A stretch of DNA of 64,000 bases from Alkalihalobacillus sp. AL-G (GCF_030643805.1 NZ_CP094656.1:2604001-2668000); one strand, 5' to 3'. Counted from the stretch's first letter, positions 27,608 through 37,804 are shown. Numbers and translations: made by a program. Notes: generated by a model from the letters alone, not told the origin.

Positions 27608-27624
27608 CTTTAATTCCCCCTTTT

Positions 27625-28719
27625 TTAACGTTTATAGAAAGGTGACTTGACGACTTCCGCCTTTAGGCGTTTTTTACGGACCTGTACTTCTACTTCTGTA
27701 CCAACTTCCGTATAGTTCGAGTCGATTAAAGCAAGTCCCAAGTTTTTCTTTAATGTAGGAGACTGGGTACCTGTAGTGACCTCTCCGATTTTCTCGTCAT
27801 TTTTGAACACTTCATAATGTGTACGTGGAATACCCTTCTCAATCATTTCGATTCCGACGAGCTTACGTTTTAAGCCTTCTTCTTTTTGCTGCTTCAACGC
27901 TTCTTTTCCGATAAAATCCGCTTCTTTTTTCAGCTTGACAGCAAATCCGATTCCAGCTTCGAGCGGAGAGATTTCTGCAGTCAGCTCTTGACCGTATAGG
28001 GCTAACCTTGCTTCAAATCGTAACGTGTCTCTTGCACCTAATCCGATTGGAAGTGTCCCTTCTACTTCACCAGCTCCGAGGATCTCTTTCCAGAGTGTCG
28101 TTGCATCCTTGCTGTCACAGTAGATTTCGAAACCATCTTCCCCAGTGTATCCTGTACGGGAAACGAGAGCTTTTGTACCAGCAATTTCAACATCATCTGC
28201 AAATTTGAAAAAACCGATTTCAGAAAGGTCATAGTCTGTTAACTTTTGAAGTACCTTTTCAGCTACAGGTCCTTGTAAGGCGAGCTGGGCAACTTTACTG
28301 GAAATATTTTCGATCTCGATATTGCCTTTTTGGTTTTTCAAAAGCCAATCATAATCTTTTTCGATATTAGATGCATTCACAACGAGAAGATAATCCCCTT
28401 CTCCGTGCTTATAAACGAGGAGATCGTCGACCGTACCGCCATCCTCATAACACATAGCTGTGTATTGTGCTGCTCCATCCTTCAATTTGGAAACGTCATT
28501 GGTAAGAACATACTGCAAGTAATCAAGTGCATCTGAACCTGTTATTGTGATTTCTCCCATATGAGACACATCGAACAATCCCGCTTTTGTACGAACAGCC
28601 TCATGTTCCTCTTTAATACTGGAAAATTGTACTGGAAGTTCCCATCCACCGAAATCGATCACTTTTGCACCATAATCCTTGTACAGTTCAAAAAGTGGTG
28701 TTCGCTTTAAGGACGACAT
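27625..28719 (-). CDS. gcvT: Aminomethyltransferase (glycine cleavage T protein)
   Basis: A 364-residue tetrahydrofolate-dependent enzyme: it releases ammonia from the aminomethyl group on GcvH and makes 5,10-methylene-tetrahydrofolate. [10 protein letters not shown] and [14 protein letters not shown] are family motifs. I use the ATG at 28719, where GGAGAG is 9 bases upstream; the ATG at 28728 is only 2 bases from that site. Confidence 0.97.
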   Translation of the reverse strand: MSSLKRTPLFELYKDYGAKVIDFGGWELPVQFSSIKEEHEAVRTKAGLFDVSHMGEITITGSDALDYLQYVLTNDVSKLKDGAAQYTAMCYEDGGTVDDLLVYKHGEGDYLLVVNASNIEKDYDWLLKNQKGNIEIENISSKVAQLALQGPVAEKVLQKLTDYDLSEIGFFKFADDVEIAGTKALVSRTGYTGEDGFEIYCDSKDATTLWKEILGAGEVEGTLPIGLGARDTLRFEARLALYGQELTAEISPLEAGIGFAVKLKKEADFIGKEALKQQKEEGLKRKLVGIEMIEKGIPRTHYEVFKNDEKIGEVTTGTQSPTLKKNLGLALIDSNYTEVGTEVEVQVRKKRLKAEVVKSPFYKR

Positions 28720-28780
28720 GATAAGCATCTCTCCTTTATTATTTAGAGTTTAGAGCTGTCAAAATAGTCTTAATCAATCG

Positions 28781-28830
28781 TCGGAAAAAAGAAAAGGACA
28801 AAGAAGACTTCAATAAGTCTTCTCTGTCCT
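28781..28830 (-). terminator. Expression-platform terminator of the glycine riboswitch
   Basis: AGGACA-GAAGACTT arms (28795-28830) form a long stem with a tiny loop, followed on the minus strand by TTTTCTTTTTT. It would stop gcvT transcription when glycine is low. Confidence 0.88.
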
Positions 28831-29010
28831 AGTACCTGAAAGTTTTTGGGGTAAATACAATTCCAGATTCAGCCCCAATGTCCCCTTTGGTGGTTCCATG
28901 TGGAACGCTCTCCAGAGATGCGTCAAACAAGAGTCCGCTTGCCTGAGAGATTCACATTCTTGCTTGCTCCTTCGGCGCTACCTTAAAAGTAGTCTCTCCC
29001 CTTGTTCTCA
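28831..29010 (-). promoter_or_regulatory. Tandem glycine riboswitch
   Basis: The minus strand reads GGGGAGAGACTACTTTTAA, then GCGCCGAAGGAGCAAGC, CTCTCAGGCAAGCGGACTC and CTCTGGAGAGCG, then ACCACCAAAGGGGACATTGG and CTTTCAGGTACTAGGACAG: the hallmarks of two glycine aptamers in series. It stands in the gcvT leader and passes into a terminator, so glycine binding should switch the operon on. Confidence 0.93.
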
Positions 29011-29316
29011 TTCGCCTATATGAGGATGTTCAAAGAGTCGTTTACATCCTTCCTTGAACACTCACTATATTGAAATTGCATGTTCTTCGATTTGTCCGTC
29101 GATCGTTGAATACGACTATTTCTTAGACAACAATTATAAATCTAACGTTGGTTGTTCATACTAAGTATGAAACTACTTATATCTTACCATCGAATGATGT
29201 AGAATCGCAATTATCTTTTTCTTTGAAAGCGCTCTATCCACTAGATTTCACGAACGTTTATAATAGGTATTCATCAAATGTTCGTATTCAGTGCCATTTT
29301 TATTTCAAAATGACTC

Positions 29317-29458
29317 GTTCAAAAAGTAGACGAATCAGAAACAAGAAGTTCAAGGCACGACAGTTTTGAGGACCGGAGCGTATGGTGTGAATACGTGAGG
29401 ACCGGAAAAACCGAGTAACGTAGAAATTCGCCGTTTATCATTTGGATACTTTTTGAAC
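29317..29458. repeat. Dispersed palindromic element, copy 1
   Basis: GTTCAAAAAGTA (29317-29328) and TACTTTTTGAAC (29447-29458) are perfect 12-bp terminal inverted repeats around a 118-bp core with CGACAGTTTTGAGG-CCGG and GAGGACCGGAAAAACCGAGTAACG. A second copy is at 39314-39515. No coding frame lies inside. It resembles small mobile repeats of Bacillus in size. Confidence 0.8.
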
Positions 29459-29487
29459 AACCTCTAAAAGGAAAGGGTTTTTCGTTT

Positions 29488-31167
29488 ATGACTCTTAAAA
29501 TACTCCATGATCAAAACTGGTCGGATGGATTCCTTAAACGAATTGAAGAGGATGGACCCTGGGCGAATTGGGAGCTTTATAAACTAGCACTCGAAGCCGA
29601 AAAAAGTGTATGCATTCCTGATTTTCTTGGGTTACAGGCTCCAAGGCATATTCCACATGTCCAAATACTTCCTCATCAGCTTGAAGTTGCCAGGACAGTG
29701 ATTGAGGACATGAACGGTAAAGGCATTCTTGCTGATGAGGTGGGACTTGGGAAAACGATCGAGGCCGGCTTGATCACGAAGGAGTACATGATTCGTGGAC
29801 TGGCAAAGAAGATTTTGATCTTAGTTCCCGCTTCCCTTGTACTTCAATGGACACATGAATTGACAACTAAATTTCTGATACCAGCGGTCCCACAGAAAAA
29901 ATCTTATGTTTGGGAACAGTTTGATGTGGTTGTCTCATCGATCGACACAGCTAAAAGAAGTCCGCATCGTGAAATCGTATTGAATCAGGACTATGATCTT
30001 ATCATTATTGATGAAGCCCATAAACTTAAAAATAAAAAAACGAAAAACTACGAATTTGTTCAGCACTTAAAGAAAAAGTACTGTTTGCTATTAACCGCTA
30101 CCCCGATCCAAAACAAAATAGAAGAAGTGTTTAATCTCGTATCATTACTGAAGCCTGGACATTTAGGTAACGAAGAATATTTTGATGATGCCTACCGTTC
30201 CGGTCGCTATAACGTCCAAAATGAAGAAAAGCTGAAGCAGTTGATCAACAAGGTGATGGTGCGTAACCGACGTGAAGACACTGGATTAAAGTGGCCGAAA
30301 CGATTTGTGAAAACGGTCCCTATTACACTTTCACCAACAGAACGGGAACTCTATGAATCCATTACAGATGTAAAAAACGAAAGCTCACTCGTTTCTCAAC
30401 ATGCCTTTTCAACGATTACGTTACAACGGGAAGTTTGCAGTAGTCGAGAGGCGGCTTTTCTCACTTTGAAGGCGATGGCCGAGAAGGATGATGTAAATCC
30501 ATCCTTACAGGAACTAGCTCTTTCATTGATGAGAAAAATCGAAAATGTCGATCGCAACTCGAAAGCTGAGAAAGCGCTTGAACTGATTCAAAGCATTGAT
30601 GGCAAGGTGATCATCTTTACTGAATATCGTGCAACACAACTCTATTTACAATGGTATTTACAGCAGCACGGGATTAGTTCTGTTCCATTTCGCGGTGGTT
30701 TTAAACGAAGCAAAAAGGATTGGATGACTCAGCTTTTCAAAAATCATGCGAAGGTCCTGATCGCTACCGAAGCAGGTGGTGAAGGGATTAACCTGCAATT
30801 TTGCCAACACATTATCAATTACGACCTCCCATGGAACCCGATGCGGATAGAACAAAGAATAGGTCGTGTTCACAGAATCGGTCAAGAACAGGATGTACAC
30901 ATTTACAATTTTGCAACGGAAAATACGATTGAAGAACACATTCTCCGCCTTTTATATGAAAAAATCAATCTCTTTGAAAGTGTCATTGGTAATTTGGATG
31001 AGATTTTAACAAGAGTTGGCATGAAAAATATTGAACAACATATTCGGCAAATTTTTTACGAATCAGATTCAGATGGAGAAATCCGGATTAAGATGGATAA
31101 TCTGACTTCCATATTGAACGATTATGGCGATGAGGGGGATTCGTATGCTTCAGAACGACATTCATAA
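29488..31167 (+). CDS. yqhH: SNF2-type helicase YqhH
   Basis: A 559-residue SNF2/Rad54-type ATPase: Walker A DEVGLGKTIEAG, DEAH box IIIDEAHKLKN, motif III LLTATPIQN and motif VI QRIGRVHRIGQ. Such proteins move along DNA and remodel nucleoprotein complexes; the role in Bacillus is not known to me. In B. subtilis it lies next to yqhG and divergent from gcvT, as here. AAAGGAAAGGG precedes the ATG. Confidence 0.93.
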   Translation: MTLKILHDQNWSDGFLKRIEEDGPWANWELYKLALEAEKSVCIPDFLGLQAPRHIPHVQILPHQLEVARTVIEDMNGKGILADEVGLGKTIEAGLITKEYMIRGLAKKILILVPASLVLQWTHELTTKFLIPAVPQKKSYVWEQFDVVVSSIDTAKRSPHREIVLNQDYDLIIIDEAHKLKNKKTKNYEFVQHLKKKYCLLLTATPIQNKIEEVFNLVSLLKPGHLGNEEYFDDAYRSGRYNVQNEEKLKQLINKVMVRNRREDTGLKWPKRFVKTVPITLSPTERELYESITDVKNESSLVSQHAFSTITLQREVCSSREAAFLTLKAMAEKDDVNPSLQELALSLMRKIENVDRNSKAEKALELIQSIDGKVIIFTEYRATQLYLQWYLQQHGISSVPFRGGFKRSKKDWMTQLFKNHAKVLIATEAGGEGINLQFCQHIINYDLPWNPMRIEQRIGRVHRIGQEQDVHIYNFATENTIEEHILRLLYEKINLFESVIGNLDEILTRVGMKNIEQHIRQIFYESDSDGEIRIKMDNLTSILNDYGDEGDSYASERHS

Positions 31168-31930
31168 TTTTTTAGATCAATACTTTACAGCAAACGAATG
31201 CGAGATCCTTGAAAGAGGCGAGGACCTCCTTCATGTTCGCTTATCGATCGAGCTTGATAAACTTTTAATGAACCGTCCATTTTACTGGCACTACTTAGAG
31301 AAAACGGGCGGAACACCGAATCCGATGGACCTGAAGCTTAGAACCCAACAATCGGAGGAATCTGCAAAAGACGGAGAATTTATCCACTTTGGCTCACCAA
31401 GACTACATCAGATTTTTGAATCATGTCAGCAACTAGCACCATATATCCGATTATTTGAGCAGGTTGAACAAAAGCCAGGCGCATTTATTCCGCTCATTCC
31501 GTGGCTCGGTTTAAACATTAAGGTTTCCTATCAATGCGACCGTAAAAAGGATTACCTATATTCCATTGGATTGAACCTCATAAATGGCCAAATGAAGGAA
31601 CAATTTCAAACCTCTTTAGATTCTTTTTCACTTACACCAAAAATTCCGGATTATTGCTATACGATGAGCCCCCTTATTAAACCGGTAAGTGGAATCAAGC
31701 GGGTCGAGAAATATCTCGATAACCTAATTGAACAAGATGATCCTCAATGGGCAGTGGATGCGAGAAAACGCTGGCAGGAAGATGATGATTTATTAGAGCA
31801 TTTTTATCAAGAGGTTGAAGAAAAGCCTGAGGTTTACTATGTGGAAAAGAGAGCGTTAAAAGAGTTGTATGAACCAAAAGTTTGCGTCAAGGTCATAAAC
31901 GGAGGAATGTTCTACCTATCCAATAGTTGA
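31145..31930 (+). CDS. yqhG: Conserved protein YqhG
   Basis: A 261-residue cytosolic protein, conserved next to yqhH in Bacillus relatives. No motif suggests a function. I chose the ATG at 31145 (GAGGGGG upstream); an earlier start at 31124 has none. The gene overlaps yqhH by 23 bases. Confidence 0.88.
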   Translation: MLQNDIHNFLDQYFTANECEILERGEDLLHVRLSIELDKLLMNRPFYWHYLEKTGGTPNPMDLKLRTQQSEESAKDGEFIHFGSPRLHQIFESCQQLAPYIRLFEQVEQKPGAFIPLIPWLGLNIKVSYQCDRKKDYLYSIGLNLINGQMKEQFQTSLDSFSLTPKIPDYCYTMSPLIKPVSGIKRVEKYLDNLIEQDDPQWAVDARKRWQEDDDLLEHFYQEVEEKPEVYYVEKRALKELYEPKVCVKVINGGMFYLSNS

Positions 31931-31999
31931 GGGGAACCGTGAAATCCAAATGGTTTTACTTCCTTACCTATAAAGTATATCGCTTGCTTCTATCTGTAG

Positions 32000-32662
32000 A
32001 TGAGCCTTCATAAGTATGTACAAGGTTATCTAAATGACAGGCAGGTAAAATATATGTACAAAACATATGGGTTGATCACATTCGGGGGACTTCTTCAGGG
32101 AATGGCGATGGGGCTGTTTTTATTTCCACATAGTATCCCTTCTGGAGGGGCTGCCGGTATTGCTGTACTACTGAATTTTTGGTTTAGTCTTCCTTTGGGG
32201 TTTGCACTTTGGCTCGTCAACTTCACTTTACTTGTTGCAGCCATTAAAGGACTTGGTAATGCGAGTACTATTGGTACAATGTATGCAATAACAATCACCT
32301 CTTTATCAGTGGATTTTTTTAGTTTTGACATGTACAGGCCTTATTCGAATGAATGGATCGATCTGATTTTCGGAGTAATTTTGTTAGGAATCGGTGTAGG
32401 TATTCTAATGCGGCAACAGGTTTCTAATGGCGGTATGGGTGTTCTTGCTTTAATCATCGCTAAACACCGCAACCACCCTCCTGGAAAGGCTTTGTTTTGG
32501 ATGAACGGGTCTATATTCATATTTACAGCCTCGATCATTGATTGGAGCATTGTCGTCCAAGCCGTAATGTGCCAGTGGCTTTCCACACGAATTGTTGATG
32601 TAGTCTATAATCTTCCACCTTCACCTCAGGTATTTCCAACCATGATTTTACGACGAAAATAA
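32000..32662 (+). CDS. YitT-family membrane protein without DUF2179
   Basis: A 220-residue protein with about five membrane segments and the YitT-type patterns LFLFPHSIPSGGAAGIA and GILMRQQVSNGGMGVLALI. YitT proteins are usually near 280-290 residues with a C-terminal DUF2179 domain that binds ligand; here the protein stops after the membrane part. Function unknown. Ribosome site is weak; a start at 32054 is also possible. Confidence 0.8.
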   Translation: MSLHKYVQGYLNDRQVKYMYKTYGLITFGGLLQGMAMGLFLFPHSIPSGGAAGIAVLLNFWFSLPLGFALWLVNFTLLVAAIKGLGNASTIGTMYAITITSLSVDFFSFDMYRPYSNEWIDLIFGVILLGIGVGILMRQQVSNGGMGVLALIIAKHRNHPPGKALFWMNGSIFIFTASIIDWSIVVQAVMCQWLSTRIVDVVYNLPPSPQVFPTMILRRK

Positions 32663-32731
32663 AGTAGACGACATATAATCAGATTTTTAAAGCATAACAT
32701 GTTATGAATATACAGAAGAAAGGAGGCGAAT

Positions 32732-33706
32732 ATGTTAAATTCGAAACATTTTGCTATTACCCTTTATCTTGTATTCGTAACAGTTCTCATTTCCGGCTGT
32801 TCCTCTACACAAAACTCTTCTGATGGATATCCGGAAAAGCCGATCCAAATCATTGTTGCCTATTCACCTGGAGGTGCAACAGACACCCAAGCAAGAATAA
32901 TCGCCGAATATGCACAAGAATACTTAGGGCAAGAATTAGCGGTTGTGAATAAGCCTGGGGGAGGCGGCCAGGTTGGTTGGAATTACTTCTCATCTGTAGA
33001 TCCCGATGGATATACGTTAACCGCTTATAACTTGCCGCATGTTATCACACAACCGTTAGTCGGGGACACTTCTTATGAATTGGATACGTTTGAACCAATT
33101 GTAAACTGGGGAAAGGATCCTACTGTTTTTGCAGTCCCGCAAGATAGTGAAATTACTGATTTACAGGATTTGATTGATAAAGCCAGACAATCCCCTGATC
33201 AAATTACGGTCGGTCATTCAGGTAAATTCGTTGGCCAGCATATGGCAATATTACTTCTTGAACACTCAGCAAACATTCAATTGAAAGATATACCTTTTAA
33301 AGGTTCAGCCGAGGGTATCGCATCAATGTTGGGTAACCATACAGATGTTATGTCCGGAAACCTTTCTGATTTATATCGCCTAGGAGATCAAGTAAGATTG
33401 TTGGCGATCGCAACCGAAGAACGGCATCCGTTTGTCCCTGACCTTCCGACTTTTGGGGAATTGGGTCATACAAAAGTGGTGATGAGTACAGATAGGGGAA
33501 TTGCAGCTAGAGAAGGAACCCCTGACAAAATTATAAAAAAGCTTGAAAAAGCGTTTATGGAACTCCTTCAAGATGAGGAATTTTTAGCAGATATGAAAAA
33601 GTCGGGGGCAGATATGCTGATATTAGACCGCGAAAATGTATTGACAGAGTTTGAAATACGTCATGAACAATATCAAAAGTTACTTGAGTCGATCGGCATC
33701 AAATAA
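32732..33706 (+). CDS. tctC: TctC-type binding lipoprotein
   Basis: A 324-residue extracytoplasmic receptor of the tripartite tricarboxylate (TTT) family with lipobox LISGC (Cys23) and the family start IIVAYSPGGATDTQARI. It binds a carboxylate and hands it to the TctAB permease, encoded on the opposite strand at 33770-35764. GAAAGGAGG is at good spacing. Confidence 0.93.
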   Translation: MLNSKHFAITLYLVFVTVLISGCSSTQNSSDGYPEKPIQIIVAYSPGGATDTQARIIAEYAQEYLGQELAVVNKPGGGGQVGWNYFSSVDPDGYTLTAYNLPHVITQPLVGDTSYELDTFEPIVNWGKDPTVFAVPQDSEITDLQDLIDKARQSPDQITVGHSGKFVGQHMAILLLEHSANIQLKDIPFKGSAEGIASMLGNHTDVMSGNLSDLYRLGDQVRLLAIATEERHPFVPDLPTFGELGHTKVVMSTDRGIAAREGTPDKIIKKLEKAFMELLQDEEFLADMKKSGADMLILDRENVLTEFEIRHEQYQKLLESIGIK

Positions 33707-33728
33707 CAAAAGCAAATTGAAAAAACAG

Positions 33729-33757
33729 GAAACAGGATGCCTACATCTCCTGTTTCT
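33729..33757. terminator. Terminator between tctC and tctAB
   Basis: GAAACAGG and CCTGTTTC arms (with ATG/CAT inside) form a stem followed by TTATTTT on the plus strand and a T-rich run on the other. It serves both convergent genes. Confidence 0.7.
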
Positions 33758-33769
33758 TATTTTCTGCTT

Positions 33770-35764
33770 TCACTTGATCAAAAGATCAGATATCAAAAGT
33801 GACAACCCAGCAGGCAAAGGTACTTTTACAACACCGCTGAAGATGATATACATAAAAACTGTGAATGATATGGAAACAATCATGATTTTAGGAAAAGAAT
33901 GAGCCTTCTTGTTTCTTTGGCGGTAAACATAAAGAGGAACCGATATCATCAAAACCAATACTTGAATGTAGAACCCAACGATATTCGTTATTAAACTGAT
34001 CACGCAAAGGAAAGCTAAGAAGATGATACGTGAAGCTTCAATATGCCTTTTTTGGTTTTGCAACACTTTCTTAGACCGAAAAGGATATTGGAGATAGTGA
34101 ATTACGGCAAGTAAAAGCATTAACGCGACCGTTATTTTCGGGAAAATTCCTTGTTCAAAATCAAGTTCCCAAACATACCATAAGCCAATTGTAGTAGTGA
34201 TGACAATGAACATCCAGCTAAGCCCTCTGACGGAAAGTAAATTGGAAAACGAAAATGCCTTTCGATTTTCTTTTTCAATCGTGGACCTTTTCTTGTATAT
34301 CTGCCAGATTGAATACGCTACTGTGATTGATATCAATCCGATTAACACTACATTCCAAGTTCCAGTGAAAAAAAACAGCAACGGAGAACCGCTTGCCTCT
34401 CCAACGCGTAAGCCTTGTAATAATCCGATCTCTGCAATCGGGCCTAAAATAAAACCGAGTGCAATTGGAGCAGGTGAAAACCCGAATTTTTGCAGGAGAT
34501 ATATCAAAACTCCAAGAAATACCATCGTATAGATGTCAAACAGGTTATTTTGGGTTGCATATGCACCAATGATACAAAAAGCCATGATAATAGGTGCTAA
34601 GAAATAAGCTGGGATCCTGTTTAATTTGATCAAATATCGGATCAGCCCCAACCCTATGATCAAAAGTAATATTTGAGCGACAATCATTCCTAAAAAAAAG
34701 GTATATACAACAGGTGCGTTATCCAAAAATAAGCTTCGTCCAGGCCATATGCCATGGATCAATAATCCTCCTAAGAAAATGGCAGCAGTTGGAGAACCTG
34801 GAATCCCTAAAGTAAGCAACGGAATCAAAGAACCTCCGACCATTGCATTGTTTGCACTTTCTGACGCGATAATACCATCCTTATTCCCTTTGCCAAAATG
34901 ATCCTTATTTTTACTAAAGCGTTTAACTTCGTTATAGGCTAAAATACTTGCGATATTCCCCCCTGCTCCAGGAATTACGCCGATAATACTCCCAACCGCA
35001 CTACCAATGGTGACGGATTTCGGCTTTTTTATGATTTCAGAAAAGGATTCTCGGATTGTAGACTTTGACGAAGAATAATGGGGGACAGGCTTCTCCCCTT
35101 TTTTTGAAAGGTCGGAAACCAATCTTAATGCTTGGGGAAACGCGAACAGACCGATCAATACCGCAACAACATGCAGTCCTCCCATTAGGGATTCAATACC
35201 GAATGTCATTCGTGGCAGACCAGTGAAGGAACTGATTCCAATAAAGGATAGTAATATCCCGATACCACCTCCCAACAACTCTTTCGTGATGGAGCCTTCT
35301 GAAATAGCTGCAATCACTGTTATTCCGAAGATGGCGATCCAAAAATTTTCTGATGGTCCAAATTTTAGTGAAAATTGTACGAATATGGGAGCGAAAAAGA
35401 TTAACATTAGCATGCCGAACACCCCCCCGATACAGGAGGATATAGTCGCCAGTTCCAAAGCTTTTCTTGCTTTACCTTGTTTCGCCATTGGATGACCATC
35501 GAAGGTAGTTGCAACAGATGCAGGTGCACCAGGTACATTGAACATGATCGCAGGGATTGAACCACCATATACACTTCCGCAAAAGATCCCGCCCAAGAGC
35601 AAAAGACCATCGACAGCAGGAAGTGAAAACGTGAACGGAATACACAAAGCTACACCCATCGTTGGTGTCAATCCAGGAAGCGCCCCAACAATGATACCTA
35701 ACAAAACACCGAAAACCAATATGAGTAAATGATGAAATTCAATAAGCTGAAAAAAAACCTCCAC
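33770..35764 (-). CDS. tctA: TTT transporter permease, TctA-TctB fusion
   Basis: A 664-residue membrane protein. The first ~500 residues are TctA (about 11 membrane segments; PGLTPTMGVALCIPF and SIIGVIPGAGGNIASIL are family signatures); the last ~150, with four hydrophobic segments, match the small TctB subunit, which is usually a separate protein. The start is a GTG with GGAGG upstream. It is convergent with tctC rather than co-transcribed. It probably imports tricarboxylates with Na+. Confidence 0.9.
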   Translation of the reverse strand: MEVFFQLIEFHHLLILVFGVLLGIIVGALPGLTPTMGVALCIPFTFSLPAVDGLLLLGGIFCGSVYGGSIPAIMFNVPGAPASVATTFDGHPMAKQGKARKALELATISSCIGGVFGMLMLIFFAPIFVQFSLKFGPSENFWIAIFGITVIAAISEGSITKELLGGGIGILLSFIGISSFTGLPRMTFGIESLMGGLHVVAVLIGLFAFPQALRLVSDLSKKGEKPVPHYSSSKSTIRESFSEIIKKPKSVTIGSAVGSIIGVIPGAGGNIASILAYNEVKRFSKNKDHFGKGNKDGIIASESANNAMVGGSLIPLLTLGIPGSPTAAIFLGGLLIHGIWPGRSLFLDNAPVVYTFFLGMIVAQILLLIIGLGLIRYLIKLNRIPAYFLAPIIMAFCIIGAYATQNNLFDIYTMVFLGVLIYLLQKFGFSPAPIALGFILGPIAEIGLLQGLRVGEASGSPLLFFFTGTWNVVLIGLISITVAYSIWQIYKKRSTIEKENRKAFSFSNLLSVRGLSWMFIVITTTIGLWYVWELDFEQGIFPKITVALMLLLAVIHYLQYPFRSKKVLQNQKRHIEASRIIFLAFLCVISLITNIVGFYIQVLVLMISVPLYVYRQRNKKAHSFPKIMIVSISFTVFMYIIFSGVVKVPLPAGLSLLISDLLIK

Positions 35765-35823
35765 TCAACCCACACCTCCGAATCGACTCAGAGTAGGGTA
35801 TTCACCTAGTTAAACTTTTGTGC

Positions 35824-36111
35824 TTATTTAATCTCTCCTTGTTCAAGGTCGATTTTTTTACCGCCTATCGCTAAATAAGTATACACTTCCAACTCCTCTT
35901 TCGATTTACCCATTCCTTCGATATAAGGCTTGACCAAGTCTTTGAAGTCTTCGGATACCCCTTCTTTTTCAAGCTGACCATATACATACATTTTCTTATC
36001 TTTCAATATAAACGCAATATAGCCTACTGCCTTTTGATTTTGATCCACAATGTTAAGGACTTGTGCTTCTTCTTTTATAAATTCTGGGGAAAGATAGATT
36101 TCCAATAACAA
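35824..36111 (-). CDS. Conserved hypothetical protein
   Basis: A 95-residue soluble, slightly acidic protein, with AAGGAGGG well placed before its ATG. I do not recognise a family; it contains QNQKAVGYIAFILK and GKSKEELEVYTYL. It begins 8 bases after the MFS gene and thus belongs to its transcript. Confidence 0.65.
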   Translation of the reverse strand: MLLEIYLSPEFIKEEAQVLNIVDQNQKAVGYIAFILKDKKMYVYGQLEKEGVSEDFKDLVKPYIEGMGKSKEELEVYTYLAIGGKKIDLEQGEIK

Positions 36112-36119
36112 TACCCTCC

Positions 36120-37406
36120 TTATTCGGTCTGTGCATTTATTTGAAATTTTTTAAATAGTGTTGTTTCTGCATCGTCTGAACCTTCTTTTTGTGGATGTAT
36201 CATTGTAAAGGACAGGATAGCGACTACTAGTGTCAGTCCTGCAGTCGACCAAAACATTCCTGTTCTTGACCAGCCCATCAACCATCCGTAAATCGGCGGA
36301 CCGCCAGCAACACCAAGAAAGCGTACGGAACCATATAAGGAAGTGACAAATCCACGGCGAGCTTTTCCAACAGATCCTGTTATAAGGCTGTTTAAACACG
36401 GAAGTACAAATCCTGTTCCAAGACTGCTGATCGCTAAAATCGAGATGAATAGAAAAAGCTTGTCGAAGAAAACAAGCAAGCTAAAAGACGCGGTCATACA
36501 TAGTAACCCTATAACAATCAGATTTTTCATAAGTTGAAGTTTTTTTCCGATTTTACTTCCTGTAATATAAGAAGTTGTACACAAGACTAATAGCGGTATT
36601 GCTAATATTGCTCCTTTAAGTACACCATCGATATGATATTTTTTTTCTAATACATCTGATAAGTAAAACAGTATCCCGAATAACGTAAAAAGACAGGTAG
36701 CACCGACTAAATATGTTGTAAAAAGCCACCTGCCTTCATGTTTAAAAACAGAGAACAAACCCTTTACATATTTTCCCGGAGGTGGGGGTGCTTTTTTTTT
36801 CGGTTTTTCCTTTATGAAAATCCACGCTAATACGATAGAGAGAACACAAAACAGCGGAAAGGCAAAGAAAACTGCATACCAAAATAATAAAGCTAAAAGC
36901 GAACCGAGAATGGGGGATAGAACTTTTCCAAACCCATTCGATGCCTCTACAACACCTAGAACTTTACTTTGTCTCCCCCCTTTAAATAAATCCCCTGTCA
37001 ATGCCATAGCTATCGGAGACGTTCCCGCAGCACCAAGGCCTTGAAGAATCCGACCAGCGATAATCCAAAAAAACGCTTTTGAAAACCATGCTGCTGCTAA
37101 TCCAGCTAAAAGCCCACCGATACCATATAAAAAAAGACACGGGATTATGATCGCCTTTCTTGAAAAGCGATCGGATAAATAACCGAATAAAGGAATAGCA
37201 ATGGCTGCAGCTATTGAAAAGACCGTGATTGTCAAGCTGACTTGAAACTGTGTGAGGTTCAACTCCGACTTCATTTTGGGTAAAATCGGGATCAACATTG
37301 AATTCCCAAGTGTCATTATCATTGGGATTGACCCTATTGCAAAAACGGTCATTGCTGTATTTTTGTGAGAAGACAAAGGCTTTAACACACCCTTCCTTAC
37401 AATCAT
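36120..37406 (-). CDS. MFS efflux transporter
   Basis: A 428-residue, 12-segment drug/H+ antiporter-type major facilitator: [12 protein letters not shown] is the loop between segments 2 and 3 (motif A) and [14 protein letters not shown] the motif in segment 4. It resembles the B. subtilis exporters of siderophores and drugs such as YmfD, but the substrate is not evident. The cytoplasmic loop has [10 protein letters not shown]. Confidence 0.85.
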   Translation of the reverse strand: MIVRKGVLKPLSSHKNTAMTVFAIGSIPMIMTLGNSMLIPILPKMKSELNLTQFQVSLTITVFSIAAAIAIPLFGYLSDRFSRKAIIIPCLFLYGIGGLLAGLAAAWFSKAFFWIIAGRILQGLGAAGTSPIAMALTGDLFKGGRQSKVLGVVEASNGFGKVLSPILGSLLALLFWYAVFFAFPLFCVLSIVLAWIFIKEKPKKKAPPPPGKYVKGLFSVFKHEGRWLFTTYLVGATCLFTLFGILFYLSDVLEKKYHIDGVLKGAILAIPLLVLCTTSYITGSKIGKKLQLMKNLIVIGLLCMTASFSLLVFFDKLFLFISILAISSLGTGFVLPCLNSLITGSVGKARRGFVTSLYGSVRFLGVAGGPPIYGWLMGWSRTGMFWSTAGLTLVVAILSFTMIHPQKEGSDDAETTLFKKFQINAQTE

Positions 37407-37523
37407 AACCTTTTAAAATCCGCTGTTTTAATATCTCCCCAAGGTTCTCCGTTATACGTTCACATTGTATATCTAAAAACGAGTTGGGAAAATTAAAAAC
37501 AAACAAACTAAGGAGAGATTCTT

Positions 37524-37682
37524 ATGCCCCAAAGGGACTTTGACCAATATAGAATGAACCTTGGACCTAAACCAAAAGGAAAAATCAACATTGGTTATGA
37601 AGCATCAACTGGAAATGATACTCCTAATAATTTGCCAAATCAGCAAAATGAAACAACAAAACGAACGAGGAAAAGTGAATAG
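37524..37682 (+). CDS. Small orphan protein
   Basis: A 52-residue open frame with AAGGAGAG 8 bases before the ATG and a terminator right after the stop, so it is probably a real gene. The product is polar, basic and rich in Asn/Gln (DTPNNLPNQQNET) and has no membrane segment. It is likely a small sporulation or stress protein; I do not know its family. Confidence 0.7.
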   Translation: MPQRDFDQYRMNLGPKPKGKINIGYEASTGNDTPNNLPNQQNETTKRTRKSE

Positions 37683-37707
37683 CATCCATATCGGGTGCTT
37701 TTTTTAC
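37682..37707 (+). terminator. Terminator of the 52-residue gene
   Basis: GCATCC pairs with GGGTGC (one G-U pair) around ATATC, then TTTTTTTTT. Confidence 0.85.
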
Positions 37708-37804
37708 TGAAGCTTAAAATTATTGACGGTAGATGCAATATTCGAACAATAAAACACCTCCATTTTCACAATTTTGAACATGAATCAGAAGGTGTTGTGG
37801 TTGT

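Noticed and set aside
29148-29369. Plus-strand open frame of 73 codons
   Set aside because: It overlaps the dispersed repeat element and its last third is the repeat core.
36982-37506. Minus-strand frame of 174 codons
   Set aside because: Overlaps the MFS gene in another frame and lacks a credible start.
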